A stretch of DNA of 64,000 nucleotides from Bacteroidales bacterium (GTDB lineage: Bacteria > Bacteroidota > Bacteroidia > Bacteroidales > Bacteroidaceae), in assembly GCA_015060865.1 (NCBI GenBank), contig SUXS01000015.1, positions 30,138-94,137 on the forward strand. The letters are read 5' to 3'. Position numbers and translations under genes: made by a program. Under the pieces are notes generated by a model. It did not search any database. It was not told the origin of the DNA and worked only from the letters and a program-made list of their open reading frames with translations. Position 1 is the stretch's first letter; each line of letters begins with the position of its first letter. Below are positions 43,773 through 53,598 of the stretch, piece after piece.

Positions 43773-45890
43773 CTATATACCCTTCATCGATAGGCTAATG
43801 CGCTTGCGCGAATAGTCCACTTCGAGCACACGCACGGTGACATGCTGATGTACCGAAACTATAGTAGTCGGGTCGCTCACGTAGCAGTCGGCCAGCTGCG
43901 ACACATGCACCAAGCCGTTCTCCTTGATGCCTATATCTACAAAGCAGCCGAAGTTGGTGACGTTGGTGACGATGCCGGGGAGCACCATCCCTGCTTTCAC
44001 ATCCTCTATCGTGCGGATGCGCTCATCGAAGCTCCACACCTCGATAGCTTGGCGTGGGTCACGGCCGGGCTTCTCCAGTTCGCTCATGATATCGTGTAGC
44101 GTGGGCAGACCCACATCGCCACTCACATAGCGGTTTATGTCAATCTTGGCACGCTGTTCTGCCTTGGCAATCAGTTCGCCCACCGAGCAGCCCAGGTCCT
44201 TGGCCATCTGCTCCACTAAGCGGTAGCGCTCAGGGTGCACGGCAGAGTTGTCGAGCGGGTTCTTGGCATCGGGGATGCGGAGGAAGCCTGCCGACTGCTC
44301 AAAGCTCTTCTCGCCCATACGTGGCACGCGCTTCAGCTCGCTGCGCGAGGCAAAGGCTCCATGCTCGGCACGGTAGTCGACGATATTCTGTGCCAGCGTG
44401 GCATTGAGCCCCGACACATAGGTGAGCAGGTGCTTGCTGGCCGTATTCACGTTCACACCCACCGAGTTGACGCAGTGCTCCACGGTGCGGTCGAGCGACG
44501 ATTTCAGCTCATTTTGGTTCACATCGTACTGATACTGCCCCACCCCGATGGATTTGGGGTCAATCTTTACGAGTTCGGCCAAGGGGTCCATCAGTCGGCG
44601 GCCGATGGAGACGGCACCGCGCACGGTGACATCATAGTCGGGGAACTCATCTCGGGCCACCTTCGAGGCCGAGTAGATGGAGGCGCCGTCCTCGCTCACT
44701 ACGAACACCTGCAGGGGGCGGTCGTATCGCTGCGAGGTGACAAACTGCTCCGTCTCGCGGCTGGCCGTGCCGTTGCCTATCGATATGGCCTCTATCTTGT
44801 ATTGCTCCACCAAGCGTATCAGCTTGCGACTTGCACCGGCATAGTCCGACTTGGGCGGATGGGGAAAGATGGTCTCATTGTGAAGCAGATTACCCTGCGC
44901 ATCGAGGCATACCACCTTGCATCCTGTGCGATAGCCGGGGTCGATGGCCAGCACGCGCTTCTGCCCGAGGGGCGGTGCCAGGAGCAGCTGTTTGAGGTTG
45001 GCGGCAAATACGCGGATGGCCTCCTCGTCGGCCTTCTCCTTGGAACTGTTGGCAAACTCGGTCTCGATGGAGGGGCGCAGCAGGCGCTTGTATCCGTCGC
45101 GCACGGCCATCGCAATCTGCTCGGCGCACTCGCCTTGCGAGCGCACAAACTGGCGTTCAAGGCGCTCCACAGCCACAGTATCATCGGCCGGAGCAATGCT
45201 CACACGCAGGAAACCCTCCTTCTCGCCACGGCGTATGGCCAGCATGCGGTGCGACGAGCAGCGAGAGAGCGGTTCACTCCAGTCAAAGTAGTCGCGGTAC
45301 TTATCGCCCTCGGCCTCCTTGCCGGCTATCACCTTAGAGGTGATGCGGGCCTCACGGGCAAAGATGTTGCGCACGGTGTTCCTTGAGCGTTCACTCTCGT
45401 TGACCCACTCGGCAATGATGTCGCGGGCACCCTGCAGGGCCTCATCCACATCTTTCACCTCGCCCTTGACGAAGCGCATGGCCATGGACTCCACGCCGTT
45501 GGAGTTTTGTGCCATCAGCATCTTGGCTAAGGGTTCCAGTCCTTTGCCACGTGCCACCTCGGCACGGGTGCGGCGCTTGGGCTTATAAGGCAGGTAGATG
45601 TCCTCCAGCTCTGTAGCATCCATGCAACGTGTGATGCGTGAGCGCAGCTCATCGGAGAGCTTGCCCTGCTCCTCGATGGTGGCGAGGATAGTCTCTTTGC
45701 GCTTTTCCAGCTCCACCAGTTTCTTGTGCGCCGTGTCAATGGCAGCAATCTGCACCTCATCAAGGCCGCCCGTCGCCTCCTTGCGGTAGCGACTGATAAA
45801 AGGAATGGTAGCGCCCTCTGAGAGCAACTTCAGCGTATTGGCCACTGCCTGCTCAGAGAGGTTAAGGGTTTGGGAGATATATTTATTCAT
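43773..45890 (-). CDS. tex: Tex-family RNA-binding transcriptional accessory protein
   Basis: A 705-residue Tex protein. It begins with the helix-rich Tex N-terminal domain (ISQTLNLSEQAVANTLKLL, PFISRYRKEATGGLDEVQI), then a YqgF-like nuclease fold (RVLAIDPGYRTGCKVVCLD), helix-hairpin-helix repeats (GVNVNTASKHLLTYVSGLN, RSELKRVPRMGEKSF) and a C-terminal S1 domain (PGIVTNVTNFGCFVDIGIKENGLVHVSQL). Length is typical. The ATG at 45890 is preferred to a TTG nine bases upstream. It lies downstream of hisS with the palindrome array between them. Confidence 0.95.
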   Translation of the reverse strand: MNKYISQTLNLSEQAVANTLKLLSEGATIPFISRYRKEATGGLDEVQIAAIDTAHKKLVELEKRKETILATIEEQGKLSDELRSRITRCMDATELEDIYLPYKPKRRTRAEVARGKGLEPLAKMLMAQNSNGVESMAMRFVKGEVKDVDEALQGARDIIAEWVNESERSRNTVRNIFAREARITSKVIAGKEAEGDKYRDYFDWSEPLSRCSSHRMLAIRRGEKEGFLRVSIAPADDTVAVERLERQFVRSQGECAEQIAMAVRDGYKRLLRPSIETEFANSSKEKADEEAIRVFAANLKQLLLAPPLGQKRVLAIDPGYRTGCKVVCLDAQGNLLHNETIFPHPPKSDYAGASRKLIRLVEQYKIEAISIGNGTASRETEQFVTSQRYDRPLQVFVVSEDGASIYSASKVARDEFPDYDVTVRGAVSIGRRLMDPLAELVKIDPKSIGVGQYQYDVNQNELKSSLDRTVEHCVNSVGVNVNTASKHLLTYVSGLNATLAQNIVDYRAEHGAFASRSELKRVPRMGEKSFEQSAGFLRIPDAKNPLDNSAVHPERYRLVEQMAKDLGCSVGELIAKAEQRAKIDINRYVSGDVGLPTLHDIMSELEKPGRDPRQAIEVWSFDERIRTIEDVKAGMVLPGIVTNVTNFGCFVDIGIKENGLVHVSQLADCYVSDPTTIVSVHQHVTVRVLEVDYSRKRISLSMKGI

Positions 45891-45957
45891 CGTATTCAAT
45901 AAATTTCTACTAAGATCCGAATCGTCAGCTTTGTCAACGCTGATTTTTCGAAGGCCT

Positions 45958-46038
45958 GAAAATAAATTTTCACAGGCATGAAAAAAGTTTTTCGCACCTG
46001 TGAAAATATTTTTTCACGCCTATGAAAAAGTTTGCAAA
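45958..46038 (-). repeat. AT-rich palindrome array downstream of hisS (copy 2 of 2)
   Basis: Arms 45958-45976 and 45997-46015 pair with a few mismatches; the loop holds GAAAAAAGTTTTTC (45980-45993), and GTGAAAATATTTTTTCAC (46000-46017), GCCTATGAAAA and TTGCAAA follow. It is the counterpart of the array after sufS and ends 19 bases past the hisS stop. Confidence 0.75.
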
Positions 46039-46057
46039 TAATAGGCTAATCTTTCAT

Positions 46058-47425
46058 TCAAGCCTTCGCCACAAGAGCGACAAGCTCCTCTATCGTCATT
46101 GCGCCCTGCTCGCCCGTAACCATATTCTTTACGGAGAGCTGGCCGCTCTGCATCTCGCTCTCGCCCACCATCACTACATAGGGGATGGCGTGGTCGTTGG
46201 CAAAGGACATCTGCTTCTTCATCTTCACGCTATCGGGGTAGAGCTCGGAAGCGATACCTGCAGCGCGGAGCTTGGCCACGAGGGGAAGGCAGTAGGCGGC
46301 CTCGGCAGCACCGAAGTTGACAAACATCACCTGTGTACCGCGTGCTGCACTCTTGGGATAGAGGTCGAGCTGGTTGAGCACGTCGTAGATGCGGTCGGCA
46401 CCGAAGGAGATGCCTACGCCCGACACGCCGGGCATGCCGAAGATACCCGTCAAGTTATCGTAACGGCCACCACCCGAGATACTTCCTATCTGCACGTCGA
46501 GTGCCTTGACCTCGAAGATGGTACCGGTGTAGTAGTTGAGTCCGCGAGCGAGGGTGAGGTCTACCTCCACCTCGTTCTTGATGTCGAGATGCTCAAGGCT
46601 GTTGAGCACAAATTCCATTTCGTCGACGCCCTTGAGACCAATCTCGCTGGTGGCGAGCACGGTGCGCAAGGTGGCCAGCTTGGAGCGGTTGTCGCCACTG
46701 AGCTGGATGATGGGCTGTAGCGTCTCGATGGCCTTGGCAGGGATGCCCTTCTCGGCCAGCTCGGCATTGACATTGTCGAGCCCTATCTTGTCGAGCTTGT
46801 CGATGGCTACGGTGATATCCACAATCTTGTCGGCCTGACCGATGATCTCTGCTATGCCGGTGAGAATCTTGCGGTTGTTCATCTTGATGCTCACGCGAAT
46901 GCCAAACTTGAGGTACACGGCATCAATCATCTGCACGAGGTCCACCTCGTTGAGCAGTGAGTCGCTGCCCACCACATCGGCATCGCACTGGTAGAACTCG
47001 CGGTAGCGGCCCTTCTGCGGACGGTCGGCACGCCACACGGGCTGTATCTGGAAACGTTTGAAGGGGAATGACAACTCGTCGCGGTGAGCCACCACGTAGC
47101 GGGCAAAGGGCACGGTGAGGTCGTAGCGGAGACCCTTCTCGCACACCTTGGCTGCAAACTTCAGCGCATTGCGCTCAAGCAGTTCATCGTCTTTAATGTT
47201 GTTGAGGCAGTCGCCCGAATTGAGAATCTTGAACAGCAGCTTGTCGCCCTCCTCGCCATACTTGCCCATCAGCGTGGAGAAGTTCTCCATAGCAGGGGTT
47301 TCAATGGGTTGAAAGCCAAAGGTGTAGAACACCTCGCGGATAGTATCGAATATATAGTTGCGCTTCGCCATTTCGGCAGGAGAGAAGTCGCGCGTTCCCT
47401 TTGGTATACCGGGTTTTGTTGCCAT
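46058..47425 (-). CDS. hisS: Histidyl-tRNA synthetase
   Basis: A 455-residue class II synthetase. Motif 1 is near the start (PKGTRDFSP, then ETPAMENFS), motif 2 is [22 protein letters not shown], the histidine-binding [14 protein letters not shown] and [10 protein letters not shown] are present, and the C-terminal anticodon-binding fold follows. The ATG at 47425 starts at [14 protein letters not shown], the family N-terminus; an upstream extension to 47491 is in the promoter. The 11-base palindrome overlapping its -7 is noted separately. Confidence 0.96.
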   Translation of the reverse strand: MATKPGIPKGTRDFSPAEMAKRNYIFDTIREVFYTFGFQPIETPAMENFSTLMGKYGEEGDKLLFKILNSGDCLNNIKDDELLERNALKFAAKVCEKGLRYDLTVPFARYVVAHRDELSFPFKRFQIQPVWRADRPQKGRYREFYQCDADVVGSDSLLNEVDLVQMIDAVYLKFGIRVSIKMNNRKILTGIAEIIGQADKIVDITVAIDKLDKIGLDNVNAELAEKGIPAKAIETLQPIIQLSGDNRSKLATLRTVLATSEIGLKGVDEMEFVLNSLEHLDIKNEVEVDLTLARGLNYYTGTIFEVKALDVQIGSISGGGRYDNLTGIFGMPGVSGVGISFGADRIYDVLNQLDLYPKSAARGTQVMFVNFGAAEAAYCLPLVAKLRAAGIASELYPDSVKMKKQMSFANDHAIPYVVMVGESEMQSGQLSVKNMVTGEQGAMTIEELVALVAKA

Positions 47426-47433
47426 ACGTTTTT

Positions 47434-47461
47434 CTAATTTTGCATTTAACTGCAAAATTAG
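47434..47461. promoter_or_regulatory. Perfect 11-base palindrome overlapping the hisS -7 element
   Basis: CTAATTTTGCA (47434-47444) and TGCAAAATTAG (47451-47461) are exact inverted repeats around a 6-base centre, just before the hisS ATG. The 47453-47460 part is the minus-strand TAATTTTG, so a protein bound here would block or assist RNA polymerase. Confidence 0.6.
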
Positions 47462-47484
47462 AAAAAATAATTCACAATTGACAA
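47453..47484 (-). promoter_or_regulatory. Promoter of hisS
   Basis: On the minus strand TTG (47484-47482), a 21-base spacer and TAATTTTG (47460-47453), within and beside a 7-base tandem repeat (GACAATT, about four copies at 47470-47502). Confidence 0.55.
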
Positions 47485-47582
47485 TTGACAATTGACAATT
47501 AAATGTACAAGTCTACAAAATACAAAAAGTCGCGCCCGACAAGCGGACGCGACTCATTATTTACCTCTAAAGTATAGCACGC

Positions 47583-50500
47583 TTAGCGAACTACCACCTT
47601 CATCAGTTTATTTTCACAACGTACCACATACACTCCACGGTTAAGGCCTGTAGCTGCTACACGCTTGCCGTCGACAGTGTAAACGGTTACGACTGCGCCA
47701 TTGCGACCAAGGATAGCACCATCACGTACGATGACAGCAGGTGCGGCATCTACATTTTCAATACCTGTAGGAAGTTCCCACTTACCTTCATCCTTCATCT
47801 CTATGAGTTCGAGTGTAAAGTCATCAGCACCCAACCAAGTACCAGTAAACAATCCCTTCTTGGTCAATGCAGAATCGACACTCATACCTATAGCAAGATA
47901 ACGATTGGTTACTTCCACATTAATGGTATCGTATGACCAACCATAACCTTCACCATTGCGTGCATAAGCATATGGTCCCTCATAAGTAGGATCCTCTACT
48001 ACCAACATAGTATCAGCATACCAAATCTCACCCTTATATGCACCATAATTCTTGATAGCCGCCCATTGGGTTGTCTGTGCCCACTGAGCTGTATCGATAC
48101 CGGCTTCCAACTTATCAGTAGCCGCAAAGATATATGCATTATCGCCATCAGTACGTGCAGCGCAAATCATCTGATATACACCATTGGGCAAGCCAATAAT
48201 TTCCTGATAGAAGGTTACATTGTTCTTCCCCGCTGTAGGATTCCAAGAATCCAGATAACGATTGCTTGGAGTACGAGAATCATAGTGTTCACCAGAATTG
48301 GTAGGTCCATTGTTGGAAGTACCCTTAACAAATGTCCATCCTGTAGCATTCTCATCCATCTCAATGTCAGGATTCTGAATCAATTGTTGAGTCACATCAC
48401 CCTCTTCAATATAATAGATGTACTCACTAATCTGCATTGCATTAACATCTAACTTGAGCTTGCGCAAGAGATCCTCCACATCAGCAGCATTCAACAATTC
48501 TGCCTTCAAATCCTCAAAATTGAGAGCGATACGATTCTTTACTATATCAACATAAGTCTTCTCAAACAAGTTCTCATCCTCAAGAAGGAGTTCTGCCTCA
48601 ATCAGGTAGCTTATATAGTCAACATAAGCAGCAAGCTTGGTATCGATAGCTGCCAAAATTTCGCTCTTGGCATCCTCTGCTTTAATCAACGCATCTACCA
48701 GATCCAATGCTGCACCAACATGTGCCAACACATTCTCTGAAACATCTTCACCGGCAAAGTCTGTGAGAGCTGCGTAGTTGCCTTCCATAAATTTCTTTGT
48801 CACCTGATATATACTATCGCTTGCATTAACAGCAGGATTAAGGGCCTCACAAGCTGCGCTATACTGTCCCTCAGCCGCAATGGCACTTGCTGCTTCGATA
48901 GCAATCTTTATCTCATCGGCATCGCCAGGAAGCAATACACCAGCAACTTCATTAGCACGCGCCAAAGACTGTTCCCAAGCAGCCTGCAAGTCTTCATCTG
49001 TGGCCTCACCATGATAATAGAGCTTAAAGCCTGTTACCTGATACCAACCATTCACACCGCCTGCACTAGCTGAAGCGAAGCCGATACGCAACTTACCATC
49101 CAATACCACAACGTAGTCAGTTGTCAGTCTTTCCCATTCGTAAGAATCCCAACCTACAATAGTCATTTCAGGCGATACGGCAGTACCTACCGATGAGGTA
49201 GCGTAGGTGTGCTGCTGACCAAGGCCCTGAGTAATAGCCTGTGCCGATACGGTATAGACGCCATTAGGCAGCCCTTCGATATCCTGGTGAACGTCCATGG
49301 TTGTAAAGTTGTCTGACCAAGAATTGAGGCAAGGCAAGTTTGTGGTACCGTCGCCTGCAGCATCGGGCTGACCAGGACCTACCCAAACATCGCCAGAAGC
49401 CTGCACATTGGCAACTACCCAAGGAGTAGGAATCGTATAATTCTTCACATTATGGAAGTCTGGCAAAGCTACCAAGAAGGTATAGTCTGCAGGTTCTTCA
49501 CGTGTGAAATTTTGTGAGAATTTATATGTTATTATGGCAGCTTGAAGATCCTCGATAGACTGTTCAATCACCTCGTAGGTAAGGTCTTCAAAGTTTGAGG
49601 GAGCAGAAACGTACTCTGCAGGTAATGCATAAGCCTCCCAAAGTTCGGATTCTCCAGGATATAAATTTTCCATATTGAGCAAATTCTCTACCTCGCCTAC
49701 CAATGCTGCAAGTTCATCCATCAGTTTGATGCCCTCCAGTGCTCTTGTCCAAGCCGAATCCAATGCATTATAGACAGGAAGTACCTCTTCCTCGCTCAGC
49801 TCAGCATCAGTATAGTCTTCTGCATCACTAGCCAACTCATCCATTTCAATATAAATTCCTGCAGGAATAAGGTCGTAGTTCTCATCCAGATAATTCTGAA
49901 TATCCTGTATCAAGGCCAACAAGTTCAAGCCAGGGAAGTTTCCGTAATAAATCAACTTGAAATCACGGAAAGCACACCAAGAAGCATCGGCATGTCCGCT
50001 ATTACGCAAACCAATCTTAAGCGTACCATCCTGTACGACAACTGTAAGTTCATTGTCATCATAGTAGCCCTTGGTCACAATGTCGCCCTCAGCATTCTCT
50101 GCCTCGTGGGTGAGGTTGAATGCTTCATTGACAGCCACACGCATATTCACATAATCGTTGAGCACTTCTGCACTTGTCACACCCATCTCCGAAGCAGGAT
50201 ACTTATAGAGAGAGGTCAACGGCATTGAAGCCTGATTAGCATACAACTCTGCGGAGATATTTTCTGTACCAGCTTGATAAGCAGCACCACCGTCGTTACC
50301 ACCTGTACGATAGAAACCCTGTAACTTTACAATATACTTACCATTAGGAATATCAGAAAGGGTCTGATACATATCAAAGTCACAATTGTAGAATTCCATC
50401 ACCTCAAACTCAAGACCAGGTGCAGAGCCACTCCATCCCTGATTACCCTTGCGCAATGAGGGGTTGGTCATAAAACGATCTGTCACATCGAACGGAGTTG

Positions 50501-51437
50501 TACCATCTGCATTAAGCATCTGGAATACAAACACGTCATCATTCAGCTTAACGATAGCAGCCTCTACAGCTTCGAGATCACCAAGAGCCTCATCGTAGGT
50601 TGCCTGAGCCGCAGCAATAGCAGCCTCAAACTCTTCGATACCCATATCAAAATCTCTCTCAAGCTCAGCTTCAGCGGCAGATATGGCTTCGCCCAGGTTT
50701 GTATATGCCTCAATGCTCTTCTCGGCATCGTCCATCAAAGCCTTAATTTCTTCCAACAGGACAGCACCTTCATCATAGGTAGTCACAGCATCAATTGCGC
50801 TAACTTTTTCCTCGATAGCAGTTACCAACGCAGCCTGCATATGATCCTCTATCAGGCTCATTGCAGCTTCAGCCATGGTGGCAAGGTCATCAAGCACCCA
50901 AGCAAGCTTTGCTTCCTCAACAGTCTCACCTGTATACTGCATCAAACGCACATTATCCCAAGCGGTCCAGTTGATGTTACACTTCAAGATACGATAACCA
51001 ACTGTCAACTTTCCGTCTACAACTACAGTTGCCACACTATACTCCGTAGGAGGATTGGTGTTGGTCGTCGTTACAGCAACCTCATCGTTATTTGCATAGA
51101 TAGATACACCCGAGGGCACTACAGATGCATCGCTCTGCAAAATGGCATGAGCCAATGATCTTACTACGTAAACCCCGTTGGGGACTTCAATGGTCTGGTA
51201 CCAACTTTGGTCAGTAAGCGTACTAGGAGCCGCCACCCAGTTCTCGATAAACTTGGTGCCATTGTAACCATAATTGGCTGCTGTAGCAGCAATCTTGTTA
51301 CCACCAACAATAGTCCAACCATTAGCGTCGTTTTCGAAGTCTGGATTGGTCAACAGATTTGTTACATCTGTACCACCCTGAGCCTTCACCGTCAGAGCCA
51401 CAACAAGACTCATCGCCAATAAAGTAATTTTCTTCAT
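47583..51437 (-). CDS. Large secreted modular protein with T9SS-like C-terminal domain
   Basis: A 1284-residue protein with a signal peptide (to VKAQ). At least four related beta-sandwich (carbohydrate- or ligand-binding-like) modules are visible, each with a (T/Q)NPDxxxxxxGW opening and a later LPNGxY strand: near residues 26-160, 315-500, 690-830 and 1050-1225. Helical FIVAR-like linkers lie between (EEAKLAWVLDDLATMAEAA; ESELWEAYALPAEYVSAP). The end (VTVYTVDGKRVAATGL, then GVYVVR) looks like a type A T9SS sorting domain, which links it to PorU and PorV in this window. No catalytic motif is seen. Confidence 0.78.
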   Translation of the reverse strand: MKKITLLAMSLVVALTVKAQGGTDVTNLLTNPDFENDANGWTIVGGNKIAATAANYGYNGTKFIENWVAAPSTLTDQSWYQTIEVPNGVYVVRSLAHAILQSDASVVPSGVSIYANNDEVAVTTTNTNPPTEYSVATVVVDGKLTVGYRILKCNINWTAWDNVRLMQYTGETVEEAKLAWVLDDLATMAEAAMSLIEDHMQAALVTAIEEKVSAIDAVTTYDEGAVLLEEIKALMDDAEKSIEAYTNLGEAISAAEAELERDFDMGIEEFEAAIAAAQATYDEALGDLEAVEAAIVKLNDDVFVFQMLNADGTTPFDVTDRFMTNPSLRKGNQGWSGSAPGLEFEVMEFYNCDFDMYQTLSDIPNGKYIVKLQGFYRTGGNDGGAAYQAGTENISAELYANQASMPLTSLYKYPASEMGVTSAEVLNDYVNMRVAVNEAFNLTHEAENAEGDIVTKGYYDDNELTVVVQDGTLKIGLRNSGHADASWCAFRDFKLIYYGNFPGLNLLALIQDIQNYLDENYDLIPAGIYIEMDELASDAEDYTDAELSEEEVLPVYNALDSAWTRALEGIKLMDELAALVGEVENLLNMENLYPGESELWEAYALPAEYVSAPSNFEDLTYEVIEQSIEDLQAAIITYKFSQNFTREEPADYTFLVALPDFHNVKNYTIPTPWVVANVQASGDVWVGPGQPDAAGDGTTNLPCLNSWSDNFTTMDVHQDIEGLPNGVYTVSAQAITQGLGQQHTYATSSVGTAVSPEMTIVGWDSYEWERLTTDYVVVLDGKLRIGFASASAGGVNGWYQVTGFKLYYHGEATDEDLQAAWEQSLARANEVAGVLLPGDADEIKIAIEAASAIAAEGQYSAACEALNPAVNASDSIYQVTKKFMEGNYAALTDFAGEDVSENVLAHVGAALDLVDALIKAEDAKSEILAAIDTKLAAYVDYISYLIEAELLLEDENLFEKTYVDIVKNRIALNFEDLKAELLNAADVEDLLRKLKLDVNAMQISEYIYYIEEGDVTQQLIQNPDIEMDENATGWTFVKGTSNNGPTNSGEHYDSRTPSNRYLDSWNPTAGKNNVTFYQEIIGLPNGVYQMICAARTDGDNAYIFAATDKLEAGIDTAQWAQTTQWAAIKNYGAYKGEIWYADTMLVVEDPTYEGPYAYARNGEGYGWSYDTINVEVTNRYLAIGMSVDSALTKKGLFTGTWLGADDFTLELIEMKDEGKWELPTGIENVDAAPAVIVRDGAILGRNGAVVTVYTVDGKRVAATGLNRGVYVVRCENKLMKVVVR

Positions 51438-51498
51438 GGTTTGTGTAATTTAGTTAATAATTATAGTTAATAAAAAATAGTTCATTCAATCTACGGGA

Positions 51499-52179
51499 CT
51501 AGTCTCTGCGTCCCAAATATATCATTATATAATATACCAATGTGGCGAGTGAGCTGAGGGCTGCTATTACATACGTATAGGCAGCAGAGCGCAGGGCACT
51601 CTCGGCTTCACGATGATTATACGAATTGGTAATGCCAGATCTGTCGAGCCATGCCAAAGCACGTTGGCTGGCGTTGATCTCTACGGGCAGTGTGATGAAG
51701 CTGAACAGGGTGCTCAGTGCAAATAGAGCGATACCGGCTAGCAACACGATGGGGAAACGCTGGATGACCATGATGCCAATGAGCAGTATCCATGTCACCC
51801 ACTGTGAGGAGAAGGATACCACGGGCACCAGAGCCGAGCGCATCTTCAGCGGGCCATAGGCTGTGGCGTGCTGCACGGCATGTCCACACTCGTGAGCGGC
51901 TACTGCAGCTGCAGCCACGCTACATGATGAGTAGACATCGCTGCTGAGATTTACGGTATGGTTTGCAGGGTTGTAATGGTCGGTGAGATGACCTCTCACA
52001 CAGGTCACCTGCACGTCGTAGATACCATTGTCGCGCAGCATCTTCTCGGCCACGTCACGGCCAGTCATGCCGTTGGCCAACGGTATCTTGGAGAATTTCT
52101 TGAACTTGCGGTTCAGGTTTGCCTGCACAATATAGCTGAGCAGGGAAATTCCGATAAAGATTATCCAGATTAGGTTCAT
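51499..52179 (-). CDS. Membrane zinc metallopeptidase (YugP-like)
   Basis: A 226-residue protein. An N-terminal helix (MNLIWIIFIGISLLSYIV) and two C-terminal helices flank the zinc site HECGHAVQH. The SSDVYSSCSVAAAAVAAHECGH stretch and the later ALAWLDRSGI are typical of the DUF-type neutral zinc peptidases related to YugP. The ATG at 52179 has an AGGAAC ribosome-binding site. An inverted repeat lies in the 150-base gap before it. Confidence 0.85.
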   Translation of the reverse strand: MNLIWIIFIGISLLSYIVQANLNRKFKKFSKIPLANGMTGRDVAEKMLRDNGIYDVQVTCVRGHLTDHYNPANHTVNLSSDVYSSCSVAAAAVAAHECGHAVQHATAYGPLKMRSALVPVVSFSSQWVTWILLIGIMVIQRFPIVLLAGIALFALSTLFSFITLPVEINASQRALAWLDRSGITNSYNHREAESALRSAAYTYVIAALSSLATLVYYIMIYLGRRD

Positions 52180-52242
52180 AGTTCCTATTTCTTTGGAGTT
52201 AAGGAGTAAAAGGTAGTTATACTTCGCTTTGCTTCGTTTTAG

Positions 52243-52297
52243 GGAGATAAAAGCCAATACTTAACATACACGCGTAAAACAATTGGCATTTATCTCC
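52243..52297. repeat. 15-base inverted repeat in the purA-zinc peptidase gap
   Basis: GGAGATAAAAGCCAA (52243-52257) and TTGGCATTTATCTCC (52283-52297) are inverted repeats with one mismatch around 25 bases. The outer flanks hold short AGTTAAG- and GGAGTTAA-type runs. It may act as terminator of purA or as an intergenic repeat of this genome. Confidence 0.55.
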
Positions 52298-52329
52298 ACC
52301 TATCTCTTCTTAACTACTTTATCTCCATA

Positions 52330-53598
52330 TTATTCCATATATCTCTCAATCGTCTGGTCGCGGTCGGGGCCTACAGACACAATCTTGATGGGCACCTCAA
52401 GCTCCTCTTCGAGGAACGAGATGTAGTTGTTGAACTCCTCGGGGAACTCGTCCTCAGAGGTCATCTTCGTCATGTCGCACTGCCAACCGGGAAGTTCAGC
52501 ATAGATGGGCTCTACCTCGCCTTCGATTGAATAGGGGAAGTTCTCGGTCTCTACACCGTTGATACGGTAAGCTACGCAAGCCTTGATGGTCTCGAAGGTG
52601 TCGAGCACGTCGCTCTTCATCATAATGAGATGGGTAACACCGTTAATCATGATCGAATACTTCAACGCTACGAGGTCGATCCATCCGCAGCGACGCTTAC
52701 GACCTGTAACCGAACCGAACTCATGACCGAGGGTGCAGAGCTTGTCGCCTGTCTCGTCAAAGAGTTCTGTGGGGAAGGGGCCACTACCTACACGAGTGCA
52801 GTAGGCTTTCATGATGCCATACACGTTGCCAATCTTGTTGGGGGCTACGCCGAGACCCGAGCAAGCACCGGCACAAACGGTGTTCGAGGAGGTCACAAAG
52901 GGGTATGAGCCAAAGTCTATATCGAGCATCGTACCCTGAGCACCCTCGCAGAGCACACTCTTATCGTCCTTGAGCAGAGCATTGATCTCATGTTCGCTGT
53001 CCACCAAGGGGAACTGACGGAGGTATTCGATACCAGCCATCCACTCCTTCTCTATCTCGGTGATGTCGTACTCGAAGTTCATGCTCTTGAGAATCTCCTC
53101 GTGGCGTGCCTTTGCCTTGGCATAGATAGTGTCAAAGTCGCCAAGGATATCACCTACGCGAATACCATTGCGGCTGATCTTGTCGGTATAGGTGGGGCCG
53201 ATACCCTTACCAGTGGTACCAACCTTAGCATCACCCTTAGCTGCCTCGTAAGCCGCATCGAGCACACGGTGGGTAGGCATGATGAGGTGCGCCTTCTTGG
53301 AGATATGGAGACGCTCCTTGAGCGGATGACCCGAAGCCTCAAGAGCCTCAGCCTCAGCCTTGAACAATGCGGGGTCGAGCACCACGCCATTGCCTATAAT
53401 GTTTACCTTGTCGCCTTGGAAGATACCCGAAGGAATGGAACGGAGCACATACTTCTGACCCTCAAATTCCAGTGTATGACCTGCGTTCGGGCCGCCCTGA
53501 AAGCGTGCCACCACGTCATAACGCGGAGTCAGTACGTCCACTACTTTCCCTTTTCCCTCATCGCCCCATTGGAGACCTAACAATACATCTACTTTCAT
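52330..53598 (-). CDS. purA: Adenylosuccinate synthase
   Basis: A 422-residue enzyme for the first step of AMP formation from IMP. GLQWGDEGKGK (residues 8-18) holds catalytic D13, and H41 is in GGPNAGHT. The later IGPTYTDKISRNGIR, GAQGTMLDIDFG and VGPDRDQTI stretches are diagnostic. It starts at ATG 53598, overlapping the stop of the Fur-family gene by ATGA, so translation of the two is coupled. Confidence 0.97.
   Translation of the reverse strand: MKVDVLLGLQWGDEGKGKVVDVLTPRYDVVARFQGGPNAGHTLEFEGQKYVLRSIPSGIFQGDKVNIIGNGVVLDPALFKAEAEALEASGHPLKERLHISKKAHLIMPTHRVLDAAYEAAKGDAKVGTTGKGIGPTYTDKISRNGIRVGDILGDFDTIYAKAKARHEEILKSMNFEYDITEIEKEWMAGIEYLRQFPLVDSEHEINALLKDDKSVLCEGAQGTMLDIDFGSYPFVTSSNTVCAGACSGLGVAPNKIGNVYGIMKAYCTRVGSGPFPTELFDETGDKLCTLGHEFGSVTGRKRRCGWIDLVALKYSIMINGVTHLIMMKSDVLDTFETIKACVAYRINGVETENFPYSIEGEVEPIYAELPGWQCDMTKMTSEDEFPEEFNNYISFLEEELEVPIKIVSVGPDRDQTIERYME

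Noticed and set aside
44235..45386. A 383-codon frame on the plus strand
   Set aside because: It is antisense to tex, again a codon-bias effect.
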